Of a stretch of 37,510 bases of DNA, positions 16,291 through 25,342 are shown in pieces (the stretch's first letter is position 1; each line of letters opens with the position of its first letter). The notes under the pieces are model-generated. The model saw nothing but the letters and a program-made list of their open reading frames with translations. It searched no databases and had not been told where the DNA came from. Source of the stretch: an uncultured Butyricicoccus sp. (GTDB lineage: Bacteria; Bacillota; Clostridia; Oscillospirales; Butyricicoccaceae); the NCBI GenBank assembly GCA_900544475.1, contig UQVU01000004.1:1-37510 (forward strand), given 5' to 3'. The position numbers and the translations under genes are program-made.

Positions 16291-16715
16291 GCTTCACCGC
16301 CATTCTTCTGCTCACGGGCAACGAACTTGGTCTTGCAGGGCAGCTTGTGGCTTGCCAGACGCAGCGCCTCACGAGCAACTTCCTCGGAAACGCCAGCGAT
16401 CTCGAACAGGACACGGCCCGGCTTAACTACTGCAACCCAGTACTCGGGTGCGCCCTTACCGGAACCCATTCGGGTGCCGGCCGGCTGCTGAGTTACCGGC
16501 TTGTCGGGGAAAATCTTGATCCATACCTGACCGCCACGCTTGGTGTAACGGGTCATAGCGATACGGGCTGCCTCGATCTGGTTCGAGGTGATCCAGCACG
16601 GCTCGGTAGCCTGAAGACCGAACTCACCGTTCGATACGAAGTTACCGCGGGTTGCCTTGCCGGTCATGCGGCCGCGCTGTACGCGACGGTATTTAACTCT
16701 CTTAGGGAGCAGCAT
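16287..16715 (-). CDS. rplP: 50S ribosomal protein L16
   Basis: 142 residues, starting [20 protein letters not shown]. The central [20 protein letters not shown] and [18 protein letters not shown] are diagnostic. Its ATG shares one base with the rpsC stop (TAATG) and its stop overlaps rpmC. It contacts A-site tRNA near the peptidyl transferase centre. Confidence 0.98.
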   Translation of the reverse strand: MLLPKRVKYRRVQRGRMTGKATRGNFVSNGEFGLQATEPCWITSNQIEAARIAMTRYTKRGGQVWIKIFPDKPVTQQPAGTRMGSGKGAPEYWVAVVKPGRVLFEIAGVSEEVAREALRLASHKLPCKTKFVAREQKNGGEA

Positions 16716-17494
16716 TAGCGGTTGCCTCCTTCCTGACGGGGTGCGCGACGCTCGCCACGGTTGTAGTCACGACGGCCGCCACGACGGTCATCACGGCCAC
16801 CGCGACGCTCACGGCGCTCGAAAGCGGGCTTCGGAGCCTCGATGGAACGACCCAGACGCGGACCGCCGTGGAGAACCTCACCCTTGTAGATCCAAACCTT
16901 AACGCCGATGCGACCATAGGTGGTAGCGGCCTCGGCAAAGCCATAGTCGATGTCCGCACGCAGGGTCTGCAGCGGAATGGTGCCTTCATGGTAGTGCTCG
17001 GTGCGAGCGATCTCGGCGCCGCCCAGACGGCCGCCGCAGGATACCTTGATACCCTTTGCGCCCATGCGCATTGCACGACCCATGCACTGCTTCATTGCAC
17101 GGCGGAAACCGATGCGCTTCTCGAGCTGAGCAGCGATGTTCTCAGCTACCAGAGTAGCGTTGGTGTCCGGGTTCTTGATCTCGATGATCGAGCAGCGAAC
17201 CTTCTTGCCGTACTTCTTGCTCAGCTCTTCTTCGAGCTTCTTGATGTCCTCGCCGCCGCGGCCGACAACCATGCCCGGACGTGCGCACTGGATCATGATC
17301 TTGATCTCGTCGTTCTTACGCTCGATCTCGATCGCCGGAACGCCTGCATCGAACAGACGCTTCTTCAGTTCCTTACGGATGTTGTAGTCTTCCACGAGGA
17401 GGTCGCCGAACGCATTGTCCTTTGCGAACCAACGGGAATCCCAATTCTTGATAACGCCGACACGGAGACCGTTCGGATTTACTTTCTGGCCCAT
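16715..17494 (-). CDS. rpsC: 30S ribosomal protein S3 with Arg/Gly-rich C-terminal tail
   Basis: 259 residues. The type-II KH domain is seen in [19 protein letters not shown] and the C-terminal domain in [20 protein letters not shown]. After about residue 225 there is a 34-residue tail with 14 arginines and repeated RRGG and RGE motifs, while Bacillus S3 ends near residue 218. S3 lines the mRNA entry channel, so the tail would lie close to incoming mRNA. That placement is inferred from known S3 structure. Confidence 0.97.
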   Translation of the reverse strand: MGQKVNPNGLRVGVIKNWDSRWFAKDNAFGDLLVEDYNIRKELKKRLFDAGVPAIEIERKNDEIKIMIQCARPGMVVGRGGEDIKKLEEELSKKYGKKVRCSIIEIKNPDTNATLVAENIAAQLEKRIGFRRAMKQCMGRAMRMGAKGIKVSCGGRLGGAEIARTEHYHEGTIPLQTLRADIDYGFAEAATTYGRIGVKVWIYKGEVLHGGPRLGRSIEAPKPAFERRERRGGRDDRRGGRRDYNRGERRAPRQEGGNR

Positions 17495-17507
17495 TGATTA
17501 CCCTCCC

Positions 17508-17843
17508 TTATTCTTTCTCGCCAAGAACCAGCGTGATGTGCGAGGTTCTCTTGAGGATTCGATATGCACGGCCCTGTGCACGCGGCATAACGCGCTTCAT
17601 TACCGGGCCGGGACCGACGTGAACTTCCTTGACAAACAGCTTGTCGGTGTTCATGCCGTGATTGTTCTCAGCGTTTGCGACCGCGCTCTTGAGGAGCTTT
17701 TCCATCGGCTCGCATGCTGCCTTGGGGGTATTCATGATAATGGCCATAGCCTCGCCCGCATCCTTGCCGCGGATCAGATCGCAGATCAGCTTGATCTTTC
17801 GCGGAGTCATGCGCACGTTGCGTACGATTGCTCTTGCTTCCAT
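17508..17843 (-). CDS. rplV: 50S ribosomal protein L22
   Basis: 111 residues. Typical segments are [19 protein letters not shown] and the beta-hairpin [20 protein letters not shown], which reaches into the exit tunnel and is where macrolide-resistance changes occur in other bacteria. No unusual residues are obvious there. It lies between rpsS and rpsC. Confidence 0.97.
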   Translation of the reverse strand: MEARAIVRNVRMTPRKIKLICDLIRGKDAGEAMAIIMNTPKAACEPMEKLLKSAVANAENNHGMNTDKLFVKEVHVGPGPVMKRVMPRAQGRAYRILKRTSHITLVLGEKE

Positions 17844-17860
17844 GTTACTTTAACTCCTCC

Positions 17861-18142
17861 TTACTTGCCGTTATTGGAGGTCTTGCTGCCCGCGTGACCC
17901 TTGTAGGTACGGGTGGGAGCAAACTCGCCCAGCTTGTGACCAACCATATCCTCGGTAACATATACCGGAACATGCTTGCGGCCATCGTGTACTGCGATGG
18001 TGTGACCGACGAACTCGGGGAAGATCGTGGAAGCGCGGGACCAGGTCTTGAGGACCTTCTTCTCGCCCTTTTCGTTCATTTCAACGACTCTTTTGATCAG
18101 CTCAGGAGCCACAAAAGGGCCTTTCTTAATGCTTCTGCCCAT
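17861..18142 (-). CDS. rpsS: 30S ribosomal protein S19
   Basis: 93 residues, starting [19 protein letters not shown]. The segment [20 protein letters not shown] and [13 protein letters not shown] are diagnostic. It pairs with S13 in the 30S head. Eighteen bases separate it from rplB. Confidence 0.98.
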   Translation of the reverse strand: MGRSIKKGPFVAPELIKRVVEMNEKGEKKVLKTWSRASTIFPEFVGHTIAVHDGRKHVPVYVTEDMVGHKLGEFAPTRTYKGHAGSKTSNNGK

Positions 18143-18160
18143 CTTAAGATAACTCCTTTC

Positions 18161-18994
18161 TTACTTGCCGTTGCGACGACGAGCGATCTGCTTGTCGGTG
18201 CGGTGGTTCTTCTTGCGGGTCTTGTAACCCATAGCCGGCTTGCCCCACGGGGTAACCGGAGACGGACGACCGATCGGGCTCTTGCCTTCGCCGCCGCCGT
18301 GCGGGTGGTCACACGGGTTCATTACAGAACCACGAACGGTCGGGCGGATACCCAGGTGACGGGTACGGCCGGCCTTACCCAGCTGAACGTTGGAGTGGTC
18401 GGAGTTACCGACAACACCGATGGTAGCCTTGCAGTCCAGACGGACGTAACGCAGCTCGCCGGAGGGCAGACGAACCATGCCCTTGCCGTTCTCCTTAGCC
18501 ATCAGCTGAGCGCCGACGCCTGCGGAACGAACCAGCTGCGCACCCTTGCCCGGGTACAGCTCGATGTTGTGGATCATGGTACCAACCGGGATGTTCTCAA
18601 CCGGCAGGCAGTTGCCGGGCTTGATGTCGGCATCCTTGGAGGAGATGACCTTGTCGCCGATCTTCAGACCCTCGGGAGCGAGGATGTATGCCTTCTCGCC
18701 GTCCTCATACTGGATGAGAGCGATGTTGGCAGATCGGTTCGGGTCGTACTCAAGCGTCTTGACTTCTGCGAAAACGTCGAGCTTCTGACGCTTGAAGTCA
18801 ATGATACGGTACTTCTTCTTGTTGCCGCCGCCGATGTGGCGAACGGTGATGCGGCCGTAGCTGTTGCGGCCGGCGGTCTTCTTGACCTTTTCGAGAAGGC
18901 TCTTCTCGGGCTTCACCTTAGACAGACCCTGGTAGTTGAGCACAGTCATATTTCTGCGCGAGGGCGTCGTCGGGTTGAAAGTCTTAATAGCCAT
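18161..18994 (-). CDS. rplB: 50S ribosomal protein L2
   Basis: 277 residues, the usual length, from ATG at 18992-18994 ([18 protein letters not shown]). A TTG four codons upstream overlaps the ribosome-binding region and is rejected. The C-terminal [20 protein letters not shown] contains the histidine region important for peptidyl transferase. The gene is separated from rplW by 367 bases of hairpin array. Confidence 0.98.
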   Translation of the reverse strand: MAIKTFNPTTPSRRNMTVLNYQGLSKVKPEKSLLEKVKKTAGRNSYGRITVRHIGGGNKKKYRIIDFKRQKLDVFAEVKTLEYDPNRSANIALIQYEDGEKAYILAPEGLKIGDKVISSKDADIKPGNCLPVENIPVGTMIHNIELYPGKGAQLVRSAGVGAQLMAKENGKGMVRLPSGELRYVRLDCKATIGVVGNSDHSNVQLGKAGRTRHLGIRPTVRGSVMNPCDHPHGGGEGKSPIGRPSPVTPWGKPAMGYKTRKKNHRTDKQIARRRNGK

Positions 18995-19026
18995 TTGGAA
19001 TTTCAACTCCTTGATTCGTTATTATC

Positions 19027-19357
19027 GGGGTGGCTTCCCCATATAAAGCCTTACGGCTTTCGTTCGAAACTGGCGTTCCGAACGATTCTGCGCTGCTCTG
19101 CGCGCGCCCTTGCGGGCACACCCCGCAGCGTTTGTATAAAAACCGTGACACATGCTCCCGGTTTTTATGGGTTCGCTGCGCGAACCCGATTGAATCGCCC
19201 CGCAGGGGCGCGTTTTGGTCGAGCTTCGCCCGATCAAAACACCGCTGCCCGCGCCGTGGCGGCGCGTCCTCGAATGTATTCATTCGAGAGGGGGGTATCG
19301 AGAAAAGTTTCCTTGGGAACTTTTCTCGTATATAGGGGGGACGGAGTCCCTCCTATA
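19027..19357. repeat. Hairpin array, locus 4 (rplW-rplB intergenic), longest copy
   Basis: At least twelve stems in 330 bases. Clear ones on the plus strand: AAAGCC / GGCTTT (19045-19060); CGTTCG / CGAACG (19061-19084); A1, ATAAAAACCG / CGGTTTTTAT (19136-19168); B, GGGTTCG / CGAACCC (19169-19187); linker GATTGAAT; C, CGCCCC / GGGGCG (19196-19210); A2-like GTTTTG / CAAAAC around AGCTTCGCC (19212-19240); linker ACCGCTGCCC; F, GCGCCG / CGGCGC (19251-19265); I, CTCGAATG / CATTCGAG (19269-19288); D, CGAGAAAAGTT / AACTTTTCTCG (19299-19328); E, TATAGGGGGGAC / GTCCCTCCTATA (19331-19357). The last stem ends four bases before the rplW stop codon. No gene or clear promoter is visible in the gap. Confidence 0.87.
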
Positions 19358-19361
19358 CATT

Positions 19362-19655
19362 TTACATCATGTTCTCGAAGATCTCGATCTTCTTGGAGTC
19401 AGCGGTCAGGGTAACGACTGCCTTCTTGATGTCGGGGCGCTTGCCGACGTGGACGCCCATGCGCTTCCACTTGCCCGGCAGCTTGATGGTGTTGACCTTA
19501 GCGACCTTGACGCCGAAGATTTCCTCAACGGCCTTCTTGATCTCGATCTTGCCTGCGTCAACAGCAACCTCGAAGGTGTACTTGTTGTCCTGTGCACCCA
19601 TCATGGAACGCTCGGTGATGACCGGCTTCTTGATAATGTCGTATGCGAACTTCAT
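19362..19655 (-). CDS. rplW: 50S ribosomal protein L23
   Basis: 97 residues. The N-terminal [15 protein letters not shown] and the loop around [20 protein letters not shown] are diagnostic. L23 is at the exit tunnel and docks trigger factor and SRP. Its ATG shares one base with the rplD stop (TAATG). Array 4 begins just after its stop codon. Confidence 0.97.
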   Translation of the reverse strand: MKFAYDIIKKPVITERSMMGAQDNKYTFEVAVDAGKIEIKKAVEEIFGVKVAKVNTIKLPGKWKRMGVHVGKRPDIKKAVVTLTADSKKIEIFENMM

Positions 19656-20278
19656 TATGCGTACACCTCCTGCAGCTTCTCAACTGCTGCCTTGTCGATG
19701 ATGAACTTGTCAGCATTGAGGATCTCGTAAACATTGAGGGTGGACGCGATCGTGGTACGAACGCCCGGGATGTTTGCCGCAGACTTTACTACGTTAGCGC
19801 GAACTTCCGGGGTAACGACCAGGCTCTTGCCGGTTGCCTCGATTGCATTGAGGAAGCCAACGAAGGACTTGGTCTTGATCTCGCCCATATCCAGACCGTC
19901 GATGACGATGATCTCGCCGGCTGCTGCCTTAGCGGACAGAGCGGAGAGCATTGCCAGACGCTTGGTCTTCTTGGTCAGGCTGTAATTGTAGGAACGCGGC
20001 TTCGGGCCGAGGGCAATACCGCCGTGGGTCCACTGCGGAGAGCGGATCGAACCCTGACGAGCGCGGCCGGTGCCCTTCTGGCGCCACGGCTTGATGCCGC
20101 CGCCACGAACCTCTGCGCGGGTCAGCGTGGACTGAGTGCCCTGACGCTGGTTAGCCAGGTAATTCTTTACTGCAGCGTGTACGACAGTCATGTTCGGCTC
20201 GATACCGAAAACAGCTGCGTTCAGCTCCATTTCGCCGGTCTTCTTACCGGTCATATCAAAAACTGCTACTGTAGGCAT
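19655..20278 (-). CDS. rplD: 50S ribosomal protein L4
   Basis: 207 residues. The extended loop [20 protein letters not shown] and [20 protein letters not shown] are diagnostic. In E. coli and some other bacteria L4 represses its own S10 operon by acting on the mRNA leader. A long structured leader precedes rpsJ here, so similar control is possible but not shown by the sequence. Confidence 0.97.
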   Translation of the reverse strand: MPTVAVFDMTGKKTGEMELNAAVFGIEPNMTVVHAAVKNYLANQRQGTQSTLTRAEVRGGGIKPWRQKGTGRARQGSIRSPQWTHGGIALGPKPRSYNYSLTKKTKRLAMLSALSAKAAAGEIIVIDGLDMGEIKTKSFVGFLNAIEATGKSLVVTPEVRANVVKSAANIPGVRTTIASTLNVYEILNADKFIIDKAAVEKLQEVYA

Positions 20279-20296
20279 GAGTTGCTCCTCCTTCCC

Positions 20297-20995
20297 TTAC
20301 TTTCTTGCGGATGCCTTCTGCGGGTTCTTGCTGACGCCAGCCTCGCCCTTGACAAGCTTGTTGTTCTTAACGGTGTTCTTCAGAACGACGATGCCGCCCT
20401 TCGGACCCGGGATTGCGCCGCAGACAGCGATGAGGTTCAGCTCAGCGTCTACCTTGACAACGTCCAGGTTCTGAACGGTAACCTGCTCAGCACCCATGTG
20501 ACCAGGCATCATTTTGCCCTTCATGATCTTGGAAGGATCAGAGCACGCGCCCATGGAACCAGCGTGACGGTGAACCGGGCCGGTACCGTGGGTCTCCTTC
20601 AGACGGGAAGCGTTGAAACGCTTGATAACGCCTGCGTAGCCCTTGCCCTTGGAAGTGCCGGTGACGTCTACGAAGTCGCCCTCAACGAACATGTCAGCCT
20701 TGACAACGTCGCCGAGCTGGAACATCGTGCAGTCCTCGAAACGGAACTCCTTCAGGTACTTCTTCAGGGAGTCGCCAGCCTTCTTCAGGTGACCCTTCTG
20801 CGGCTTGTTCAGGCGAGCTTCCTTAACATCCTCAAAACCGAACTGTACAGCATTGTAGCCGTCCTTCTCCTCGGTCTTGAGCTGAGTTACAACGCAAGGA
20901 CCTGCTTCGATTACGGTGCAGGGGATAACCTTGCCGTCAGCATTGAAGATCTGGGTCATGCCGACCTTCTTGCCGATGATTGCTTTGTTCAGCAT
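20297..20995 (-). CDS. rplC: 50S ribosomal protein L3
   Basis: 232 residues, starting [21 protein letters not shown]. The central [20 protein letters not shown] and [19 protein letters not shown] are diagnostic. It is about 20 residues longer than Bacillus L3 because of a basic C-terminal extension. L3 helps form the peptidyl transferase centre. Three hundred bases upstream lies the rpsJ start, with a 171-base gap holding weak inverted repeats such as CAAATC / GATTTG. Confidence 0.97.
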   Translation of the reverse strand: MLNKAIIGKKVGMTQIFNADGKVIPCTVIEAGPCVVTQLKTEEKDGYNAVQFGFEDVKEARLNKPQKGHLKKAGDSLKKYLKEFRFEDCTMFQLGDVVKADMFVEGDFVDVTGTSKGKGYAGVIKRFNASRLKETHGTGPVHRHAGSMGACSDPSKIMKGKMMPGHMGAEQVTVQNLDVVKVDAELNLIAVCGAIPGPKGGIVVLKNTVKNNKLVKGEAGVSKNPQKASARK

Positions 20996-21166
20996 TTTGT
21001 TTTTCCTCCTTAAAGGTTATTGGTTGACGGCATTTAACCGCCAACATGACCTCGCCGCGCGTGTCGCGGCAGGGCTTTCAAATCTCCGGCGGGTTAACCC
21101 GGCGATTTGTAAACTTGTTGGTGCGTAACCGCTTATTTGCAGTTACGTTCGCGTGAAGCTCTTAAA

Positions 21167-21478
21167 TCAGAGCTTGACCTCGAACTCAACGCCGGCCGGC
21201 AGGTCCAGGGTGGTCAGAGCCTCGATGGTAGCCTGGTTCGGGTTGATGATGTCGATCAGACGCTTGTGAGTGCGGCGCTCGAACTGCTCGCGGGAGTCCT
21301 TGTACTTGTGAACTGCGCGCAGGATGGTTACGATCTGCTTCTCGGTCGGCAGCGGGATCGGGCCAGAAACCTTAGCGCCGTTGCGCTTAGCGGTCTCGAT
21401 GATCTTCTCTGCGGACTGGTCGATCAGCTCGTGATCATACGCCTTCAGGCGAATGCGAATCTTCTGTGCGTTTGCCAT
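21167..21478 (-). CDS. rpsJ: 30S ribosomal protein S10 (NusE)
   Basis: 103 residues from ATG at 21476-21478, nine bases after GAGGAGG. The sequence [20 protein letters not shown] and [19 protein letters not shown] is diagnostic. S10 also serves as the antitermination factor NusE. It is the first gene of the supercluster, behind a promoter and a structured leader of about 360 bases. Confidence 0.98.
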   Translation of the reverse strand: MANAQKIRIRLKAYDHELIDQSAEKIIETAKRNGAKVSGPIPLPTEKQIVTILRAVHKYKDSREQFERRTHKRLIDIINPNQATIEALTTLDLPAGVEFEVKL

Positions 21479-21840
21479 TGTGGAATTTCCTCCTCGTATG
21501 TGTGCCATACATTAAATAATGTTTTGACTCGCTACGGAGAGAAACTGCAACTCCGCCTCGCGTATCGCGGACGGACATGAAAATAACCGGGCACACTTAT
21601 AGTGTAACGATCCGGTCACAATTAGAAACGAAGTGGTTCGTGCTATCGGCTTTGCGGCAGACCGCCGCGAGTCCCGAATTTACGCAGGAACATTGCGTTT
21701 TTGCCAGAGCATGAAGTCTGGCTGATAGCAGTTATCTCAACCGCCCGATTGTCGGACCTACTCCGCCGAAGTTACCTGCTTCCTGGAGCAGCAATCTCCG
21801 GGATCATCGCGCTGTTCTGCGGTGTCTCTCGCAGAACCTC
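21479..21840 (-). promoter_or_regulatory. Structured 5' leader of the S10-spc-alpha transcript
   Basis: Reading the minus strand from about 21837, the leader opens with an 8-bp hairpin GTTCTGCG / CGCAGAAC (21814-21837). Further stems are CTGCT / AGCAG, GCCAGA / TCTGGC, and ACACT / AGTGT enclosed by ACCGG / CCGGT. It ends at the GAGGAGG of rpsJ. No coding sequence with a good ribosome-binding site is seen in it. It does not resemble a leader class I know, such as L20, L19, L21 or L13. Confidence 0.6.
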
Positions 21841-21841
21841 A

Positions 21842-21873
21842 ATTATATTACTATATCCCGCCCCTTATGTCAA
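21842..21873 (-). promoter_or_regulatory. Main promoter of the S10-spc-alpha cluster
   Basis: Minus-strand -35 TTGACA (21868-21873) is a perfect consensus. The -10 is either TAATAT at 17 bases (21845-21850) or TATAAT at 20 bases (21842-21847). An AT-rich stretch with T-runs lies just upstream (21880-21905), which could act as an UP element. Confidence 0.8.
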
Positions 21874-21879
21874 GGGGAT

Positions 21880-22106
21880 TTCACAAATTTTTCGAGATTT
21901 TTTTGTTAACTATGACGCAAGGCTTCCGTCCCCTTTTTTCGCCCTCAGAGTGCCTATATATAATAGGTATGGCGTTCCTCCGGAAAGCGCCTGCTTTCGC
22001 CGCGCCGCGACCGACACGAGGCGCACTTTTCTCGGAAAATCCGCCCGTTTTTCTGCGTTTTCCCTCGATTTTTCGCGTGCTTTACGCACTGTAACCATTC
22101 TGCAAG
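21880..22106. other. Intergenic spacer between divergent rpsJ and dusB promoters
   Basis: The spacer holds an AT-rich stretch with T-runs next to the S10 promoter, a CCTAT / ATAGG palindrome near 21953-21966 and a GTGC / GCAC repeat near 22077. I see no coding sequence, RNA gene or strong terminator in it. Confidence 0.5.
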
Positions 22107-22135
22107 TTGCATTCACCGCCGTGTTATGGTAGAAT
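22107..22135 (+). promoter_or_regulatory. Promoter for dusB-sigma-anti-sigma operon
   Basis: -35 TTGCAT (22107-22112) and -10 TAGAAT (22130-22135) with 17-base spacing, about 30 bases upstream of the dusB ATG. GGGGAGG at 22152-22158 is the ribosome-binding site. The genes downstream are tightly spaced, so this is probably the operon promoter. Confidence 0.8.
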
Positions 22136-22164
22136 AAACCGTAAACCACTCGGGGAGGAAGATT

Positions 22165-23139
22165 ATGCAGATCGGAACGGTAAAAATTGACGGACGGCTT
22201 GTGCTTGCGCCGATGGCGGGAGTGACCGACCTTGCTTTCCGCCGCATCTGCCGCGAACACGGCGCGGCGCTGACCGTGACGGAAATGGTTTCGACCAAGG
22301 CGCTGTGCTATCAGGACAAGAAAACGCCCCGTCTGCTGGAGCTTGCGCCGGACGAGCATCCCGCCGCGGCGCAGATTTTCGGTCATGACCCGGAAACCAT
22401 GGCGGAGGGCGCGAAAATCGCGCTCGAAAAGTCCGGCTGCGACATCATCGACATCAACATGGGCTGCCCCGCCCCGAAAATCGCCGGGAACGGCGACGGC
22501 TCGGCGCTCATGCGCGACCTGCCGCTCGCCTCGCGCGTCATCGAAGCGGTCGTGCAGGCGGTCGATGTGCCCGTGACGGTCAAGTTCCGCAAGGGATGGG
22601 ACGAAAAAAGTGTCAACTGCGTGGAGTTCGCCCGCATGGCGGAGCAGTCGGGCGCGGCGGCTATCGCGGTCCACGGCCGCACCCGTTCGCAGCAGTACAG
22701 CAGCACGGCCGACTGGGACGCGATACGCGACGTCAAGCAGGCGGTCGGCATTCCGGTGATTGCGAACGGCGACGTTGCCGAGCCCGAGGACGCGGTGCGC
22801 ATTCTCGCGCACACCGGCGCGGACGGCGTGATGATCGGGCGCGGCGCACTCGGCGACCCGTGGATCTTCGAACGGGCGAACGCGCTGATGGAAACCGGCG
22901 TCTGCCCTCCCCTGCCGCCGTTTGCCGAGCGCATCGACACCGCCGTGCGGCAGATCGAGCTTGCCGCCGGGCAGAAGGGCGAGCACATCGCCATGCTCGA
23001 GGCGCGGCGGCATGTAAACTGCTATCTCAAGCAGCAGAGCGGCCTCAAAGCCTTCAAAAACCGCATCTGCGCACTCGAGCGGCTCGAACAGCTCTACGAA
23101 ATCGCCGAGGAGCTGAAAGCCGCCGTCACCGAGGACTGA
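22165..23139 (+). CDS. dusB: tRNA-dihydrouridine synthase, DusB type
   Basis: 324 residues, an FMN-binding TIM barrel. Key parts are LAPMAGVTDLAFRRICREHG at the start, the catalytic Cys101 in INMGCPAPKIAGNGDGSALM, VKFRKGWDE, and the phosphate-binding GADGVMIGRGALGDPWIF. The C-terminal helical domain has HVNCYLKQQSG. It reduces uridines to dihydrouridine in tRNA D-loops using NADPH. It is divergent from the ribosomal cluster and is followed 22 bases later by an ECF sigma gene, so the three genes may be co-transcribed. Confidence 0.95.
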   Translation: MQIGTVKIDGRLVLAPMAGVTDLAFRRICREHGAALTVTEMVSTKALCYQDKKTPRLLELAPDEHPAAAQIFGHDPETMAEGAKIALEKSGCDIIDINMGCPAPKIAGNGDGSALMRDLPLASRVIEAVVQAVDVPVTVKFRKGWDEKSVNCVEFARMAEQSGAAAIAVHGRTRSQQYSSTADWDAIRDVKQAVGIPVIANGDVAEPEDAVRILAHTGADGVMIGRGALGDPWIFERANALMETGVCPPLPPFAERIDTAVRQIELAAGQKGEHIAMLEARRHVNCYLKQQSGLKAFKNRICALERLEQLYEIAEELKAAVTED

Positions 23140-23161
23140 CCCGAAAGGAGGGAGCACAGGT

Positions 23162-23767
23162 TTGGACGACAAGCATATTCTGGCGCAGGCCCGCCGCGGC
23201 GAGCTTGACGCCTTCGAGGAACTGGTCCGCCGCTACGAAAAGCGGGTCTATGCCATCGCACTGCGCTCCGCAGGTTCCCCCGAGGATGCCGCCGACATCA
23301 CGCAGGATGTTTTTCTCCGTGCGTGGCGCTCGATTGAGAGCTTCCGCGGCGACAGCGGCTTTTCGACGTGGCTGTTCCGCATCACGATGAACATCTGCGT
23401 CGATCACGCCCGTCACCGCCAGACCCAGCCGCAGACCATGGCGCTGACGAACGACGAGGACGAGGAGCGCCCCATTCACGACACCGCGCCCACGCCCGAG
23501 GAGCATCTGGACAACAGCGAGCTTGGCCGCGAGCTGGCGGCGGCGCTCGACGAAGTGAGCGAGGAACACCGCCGCATCGTGCTGCTGCGCGACGTTTCCG
23601 GCATGAGCTACACCGAAATCGCGGAGATACTGGAAATCAGCGAAGGCACGGTAAAATCGCGGCTTGCACGCGCACGCATCGCGCTTCGCAAGGTTTTACT
23701 CAAAAGAGGGAACATTCTGCCGCCTGCTTCGTCTAATCAAGTGAAAGGAGGCGGGACGCATGAATGA
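23162..23767 (+). CDS. ECF-type RNA polymerase sigma factor
   Basis: 201 residues from a TTG start, about ten bases after AAGGAGG. Region 2 spans about residues 18-88 (EELVRRYEKRVYAIALRSAG, then DITQDVFLRAWRSIESFRG and FSTWLFRITMNICVDHARH). Region 4 spans about residues 128-182 (LDEVSEEHRRIVLLRDVSG and ISEGTVKSRLARARIALRK). No region 3 is present, as expected for ECF factors. It overlaps the anti-sigma gene by eight bases. The stimulus and target promoters are not evident from this window. Confidence 0.93.
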   Translation: MDDKHILAQARRGELDAFEELVRRYEKRVYAIALRSAGSPEDAADITQDVFLRAWRSIESFRGDSGFSTWLFRITMNICVDHARHRQTQPQTMALTNDEDEERPIHDTAPTPEEHLDNSELGRELAAALDEVSEEHRRIVLLRDVSGMSYTEIAEILEISEGTVKSRLARARIALRKVLLKRGNILPPASSNQVKGGGTHE

Positions 23768-24743
23768 GGAAGAATATTTTGAGCAGCTGTGCTCGAACAG
23801 TGTGGACGGCACACTGACCGACAGCGAGCGCGAAAAGCTGGAAACGCATCTGGCCGAGTGCCCTTCGTGCGCCGCGCTCAAGCGTGATTTAGAGGAAATG
23901 CGCGCTCTCTGGGGCGAGGAAGTCGAAGTGCCGGACGACCTGCACGAGGGCATCATGGATGCGCTGCGGCAGGAAAACAAGCTGCACGTTGTTCAGCCGG
24001 AAAAGCCTGTGCGCCGCATGCCGGTGTTCACCATGGTCGGCGTGGCGGCGGCGGTCGTGCTCGTCGTACTCGGCGGCGGACTGATGCCGTCGTTCAGCAC
24101 GGTCGGCAGCACCGGCAGCACCGATTCCGCCGCCGCCGGGGATAGCCCGGCTGTCTTCGCGGACAGCTATGCGGCGCAGGCGGACGCGCCGTCGGACAGC
24201 ACGGAAAACGAAATCGCGGAGGCGGCTGAGGACGCCGGTATCCGCGCGGCGGGCGGCTCGACCGCGAACACCGCTCCCGCAACGAACGATATTGCGCCGG
24301 GCGGCACATCGTCGAGCGAAGCTGCGCCGCAGACCGGCGAAAACAGCGCTCCGGCGGTCATTTCTCTGCCCGAGGGCACCGACAGCAGCAGTATCGCCGT
24401 GCAGAGCGAGCCGGGCGGACGCGCGGCCGTAAACAGCAGCGACAGCAGCGACTCGACTGCGACCGCAAGGACCGGCGCCGCGCTGACGCTCCCCGAGGCC
24501 GCGCACGGACTGCGCGTGGCGCACTGCTATATCGCGGAGGGCGGCAGTCTGCCCGAGCTTGGCGGCACGCTGCTCTATTCGGACAGCGACGCTGCATGGT
24601 TCCTGCTCGACAACAACATGACCGTACTTCAGGATACGCTGAGCGCACTCGAAAAGGCTGGCTGCACGGTAGCCGCCTACGAGGACATCGGTCTGACCAT
24701 CGACAGCAAGGCGGACAGCTGGCTGCTGATCGTTCGAAACTGA
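23760..24743 (+). CDS. Membrane-anchored zinc-finger anti-sigma factor
   Basis: 327 residues. The anti-sigma zinc finger is H30-xxx-C34-xx-C37 (THLAECPSC). One membrane segment lies at about residues 88-109 (VFTMVGVAAAVVLVVLGGG), so the N-terminus is cytoplasmic and the rest external. The external part has a long Ser/Thr/Ala/Asp-rich low-complexity linker (about 112-245) and then a compact domain of about 80 residues that begins AAHGLRVAHCYIAEGG. I do not recognise that domain; it may sense the signal or be a site for regulated cleavage. GAAAGGAGG precedes the ATG inside the sigma gene. Confidence 0.88.
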   Translation: MNEEEYFEQLCSNSVDGTLTDSEREKLETHLAECPSCAALKRDLEEMRALWGEEVEVPDDLHEGIMDALRQENKLHVVQPEKPVRRMPVFTMVGVAAAVVLVVLGGGLMPSFSTVGSTGSTDSAAAGDSPAVFADSYAAQADAPSDSTENEIAEAAEDAGIRAAGGSTANTAPATNDIAPGGTSSSEAAPQTGENSAPAVISLPEGTDSSSIAVQSEPGGRAAVNSSDSSDSTATARTGAALTLPEAAHGLRVAHCYIAEGGSLPELGGTLLYSDSDAAWFLLDNNMTVLQDTLSALEKAGCTVAAYEDIGLTIDSKADSWLLIVRN

Positions 24744-24750
24744 AAACAGA

Positions 24751-24792
24751 AAAACAGGTGTGAAAGCTGAAAAATCGCTTCACACCTGTTTT
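24751..24792. terminator. Bidirectional terminator between anti-sigma and DedA genes
   Basis: A perfect 14-bp stem, AAAACAGGTGTGAA (24751-24764) / TTCACACCTGTTTT (24779-24792), with A and T runs on both sides. It serves the plus-strand sigma operon and the convergent minus-strand DedA gene, whose stop is nine bases away. Confidence 0.93.
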
Positions 24793-24800
24793 ATTTTTGT

Positions 24801-25310
24801 TTACATGACCATCGAGAGAATTTTCTCGCTGAAAAAGTACCCGGCGGAGATGAGCGCCGTGTTCCACGCCGTGATGCCGAGCGCCGACCAGCCGACAAAC
24901 CACTTGACCGGCATACGGAGCAGACCGGCCGGAATGGAAACGATGGTCCGCAGCATCGGGATAACACGGATAATCGCCAGTCCCCTGCCGTGCTGCGCGT
25001 TGATAAATTCGTGGCATTTCTGCACGAGGGAACGGAATTTCTTACTCTTGCCGAACAGCTTTTCCATGATCGGCTCACCGCCCCAATAGCACAGCCCGTA
25101 GATGACCAGACTGCCGAGCAGACCGGCGGCTACGCTCAGCGCGACCGTCAACGGCAGCGACAGGCTGCTCTGCGCAATCAGCACGCCGACACACGGCATG
25201 ATAACGCCCGCCGGAAAACCCGGCAGGTTCATGTATTCGCAGAACACCACTGCCCCGACCAGAATCAGTCCGTATTTATGAAAAAGTTCGAAAAATACAG
25301 CAGCCGTCAT
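24801..25310 (-). CDS. DedA-family membrane protein
   Basis: 169 residues from ATG at 25308-25310; the open frame extends upstream through hairpin DNA without a better start. The upstream site (AAAGCGG) is weak. Motifs typical of DedA are present: FCEYMNLPGFPAG near the N-terminus (Glu, then Pro-x-Pro-like) and RVIPMLRTIVSIPAGLLRM. Four or five hydrophobic segments are visible. DedA proteins act as lipid carrier flippases, for undecaprenyl phosphate or phosphatidylethanolamine, but the substrate here cannot be told. It is slightly short for the family (about 200). Confidence 0.87.
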   Translation of the reverse strand: MTAAVFFELFHKYGLILVGAVVFCEYMNLPGFPAGVIMPCVGVLIAQSSLSLPLTVALSVAAGLLGSLVIYGLCYWGGEPIMEKLFGKSKKFRSLVQKCHEFINAQHGRGLAIIRVIPMLRTIVSIPAGLLRMPVKWFVGWSALGITAWNTALISAGYFFSEKILSMVM

Positions 25311-25342
25311 AGTATCACGCCCGCTTTCTCTGCTGCTATCTT

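Noticed and set aside
21910..23172. 420-codon minus-strand frame opposite dusB
   Set aside because: It is a high-GC antisense shadow of a clear DusB gene and lacks translation signals.
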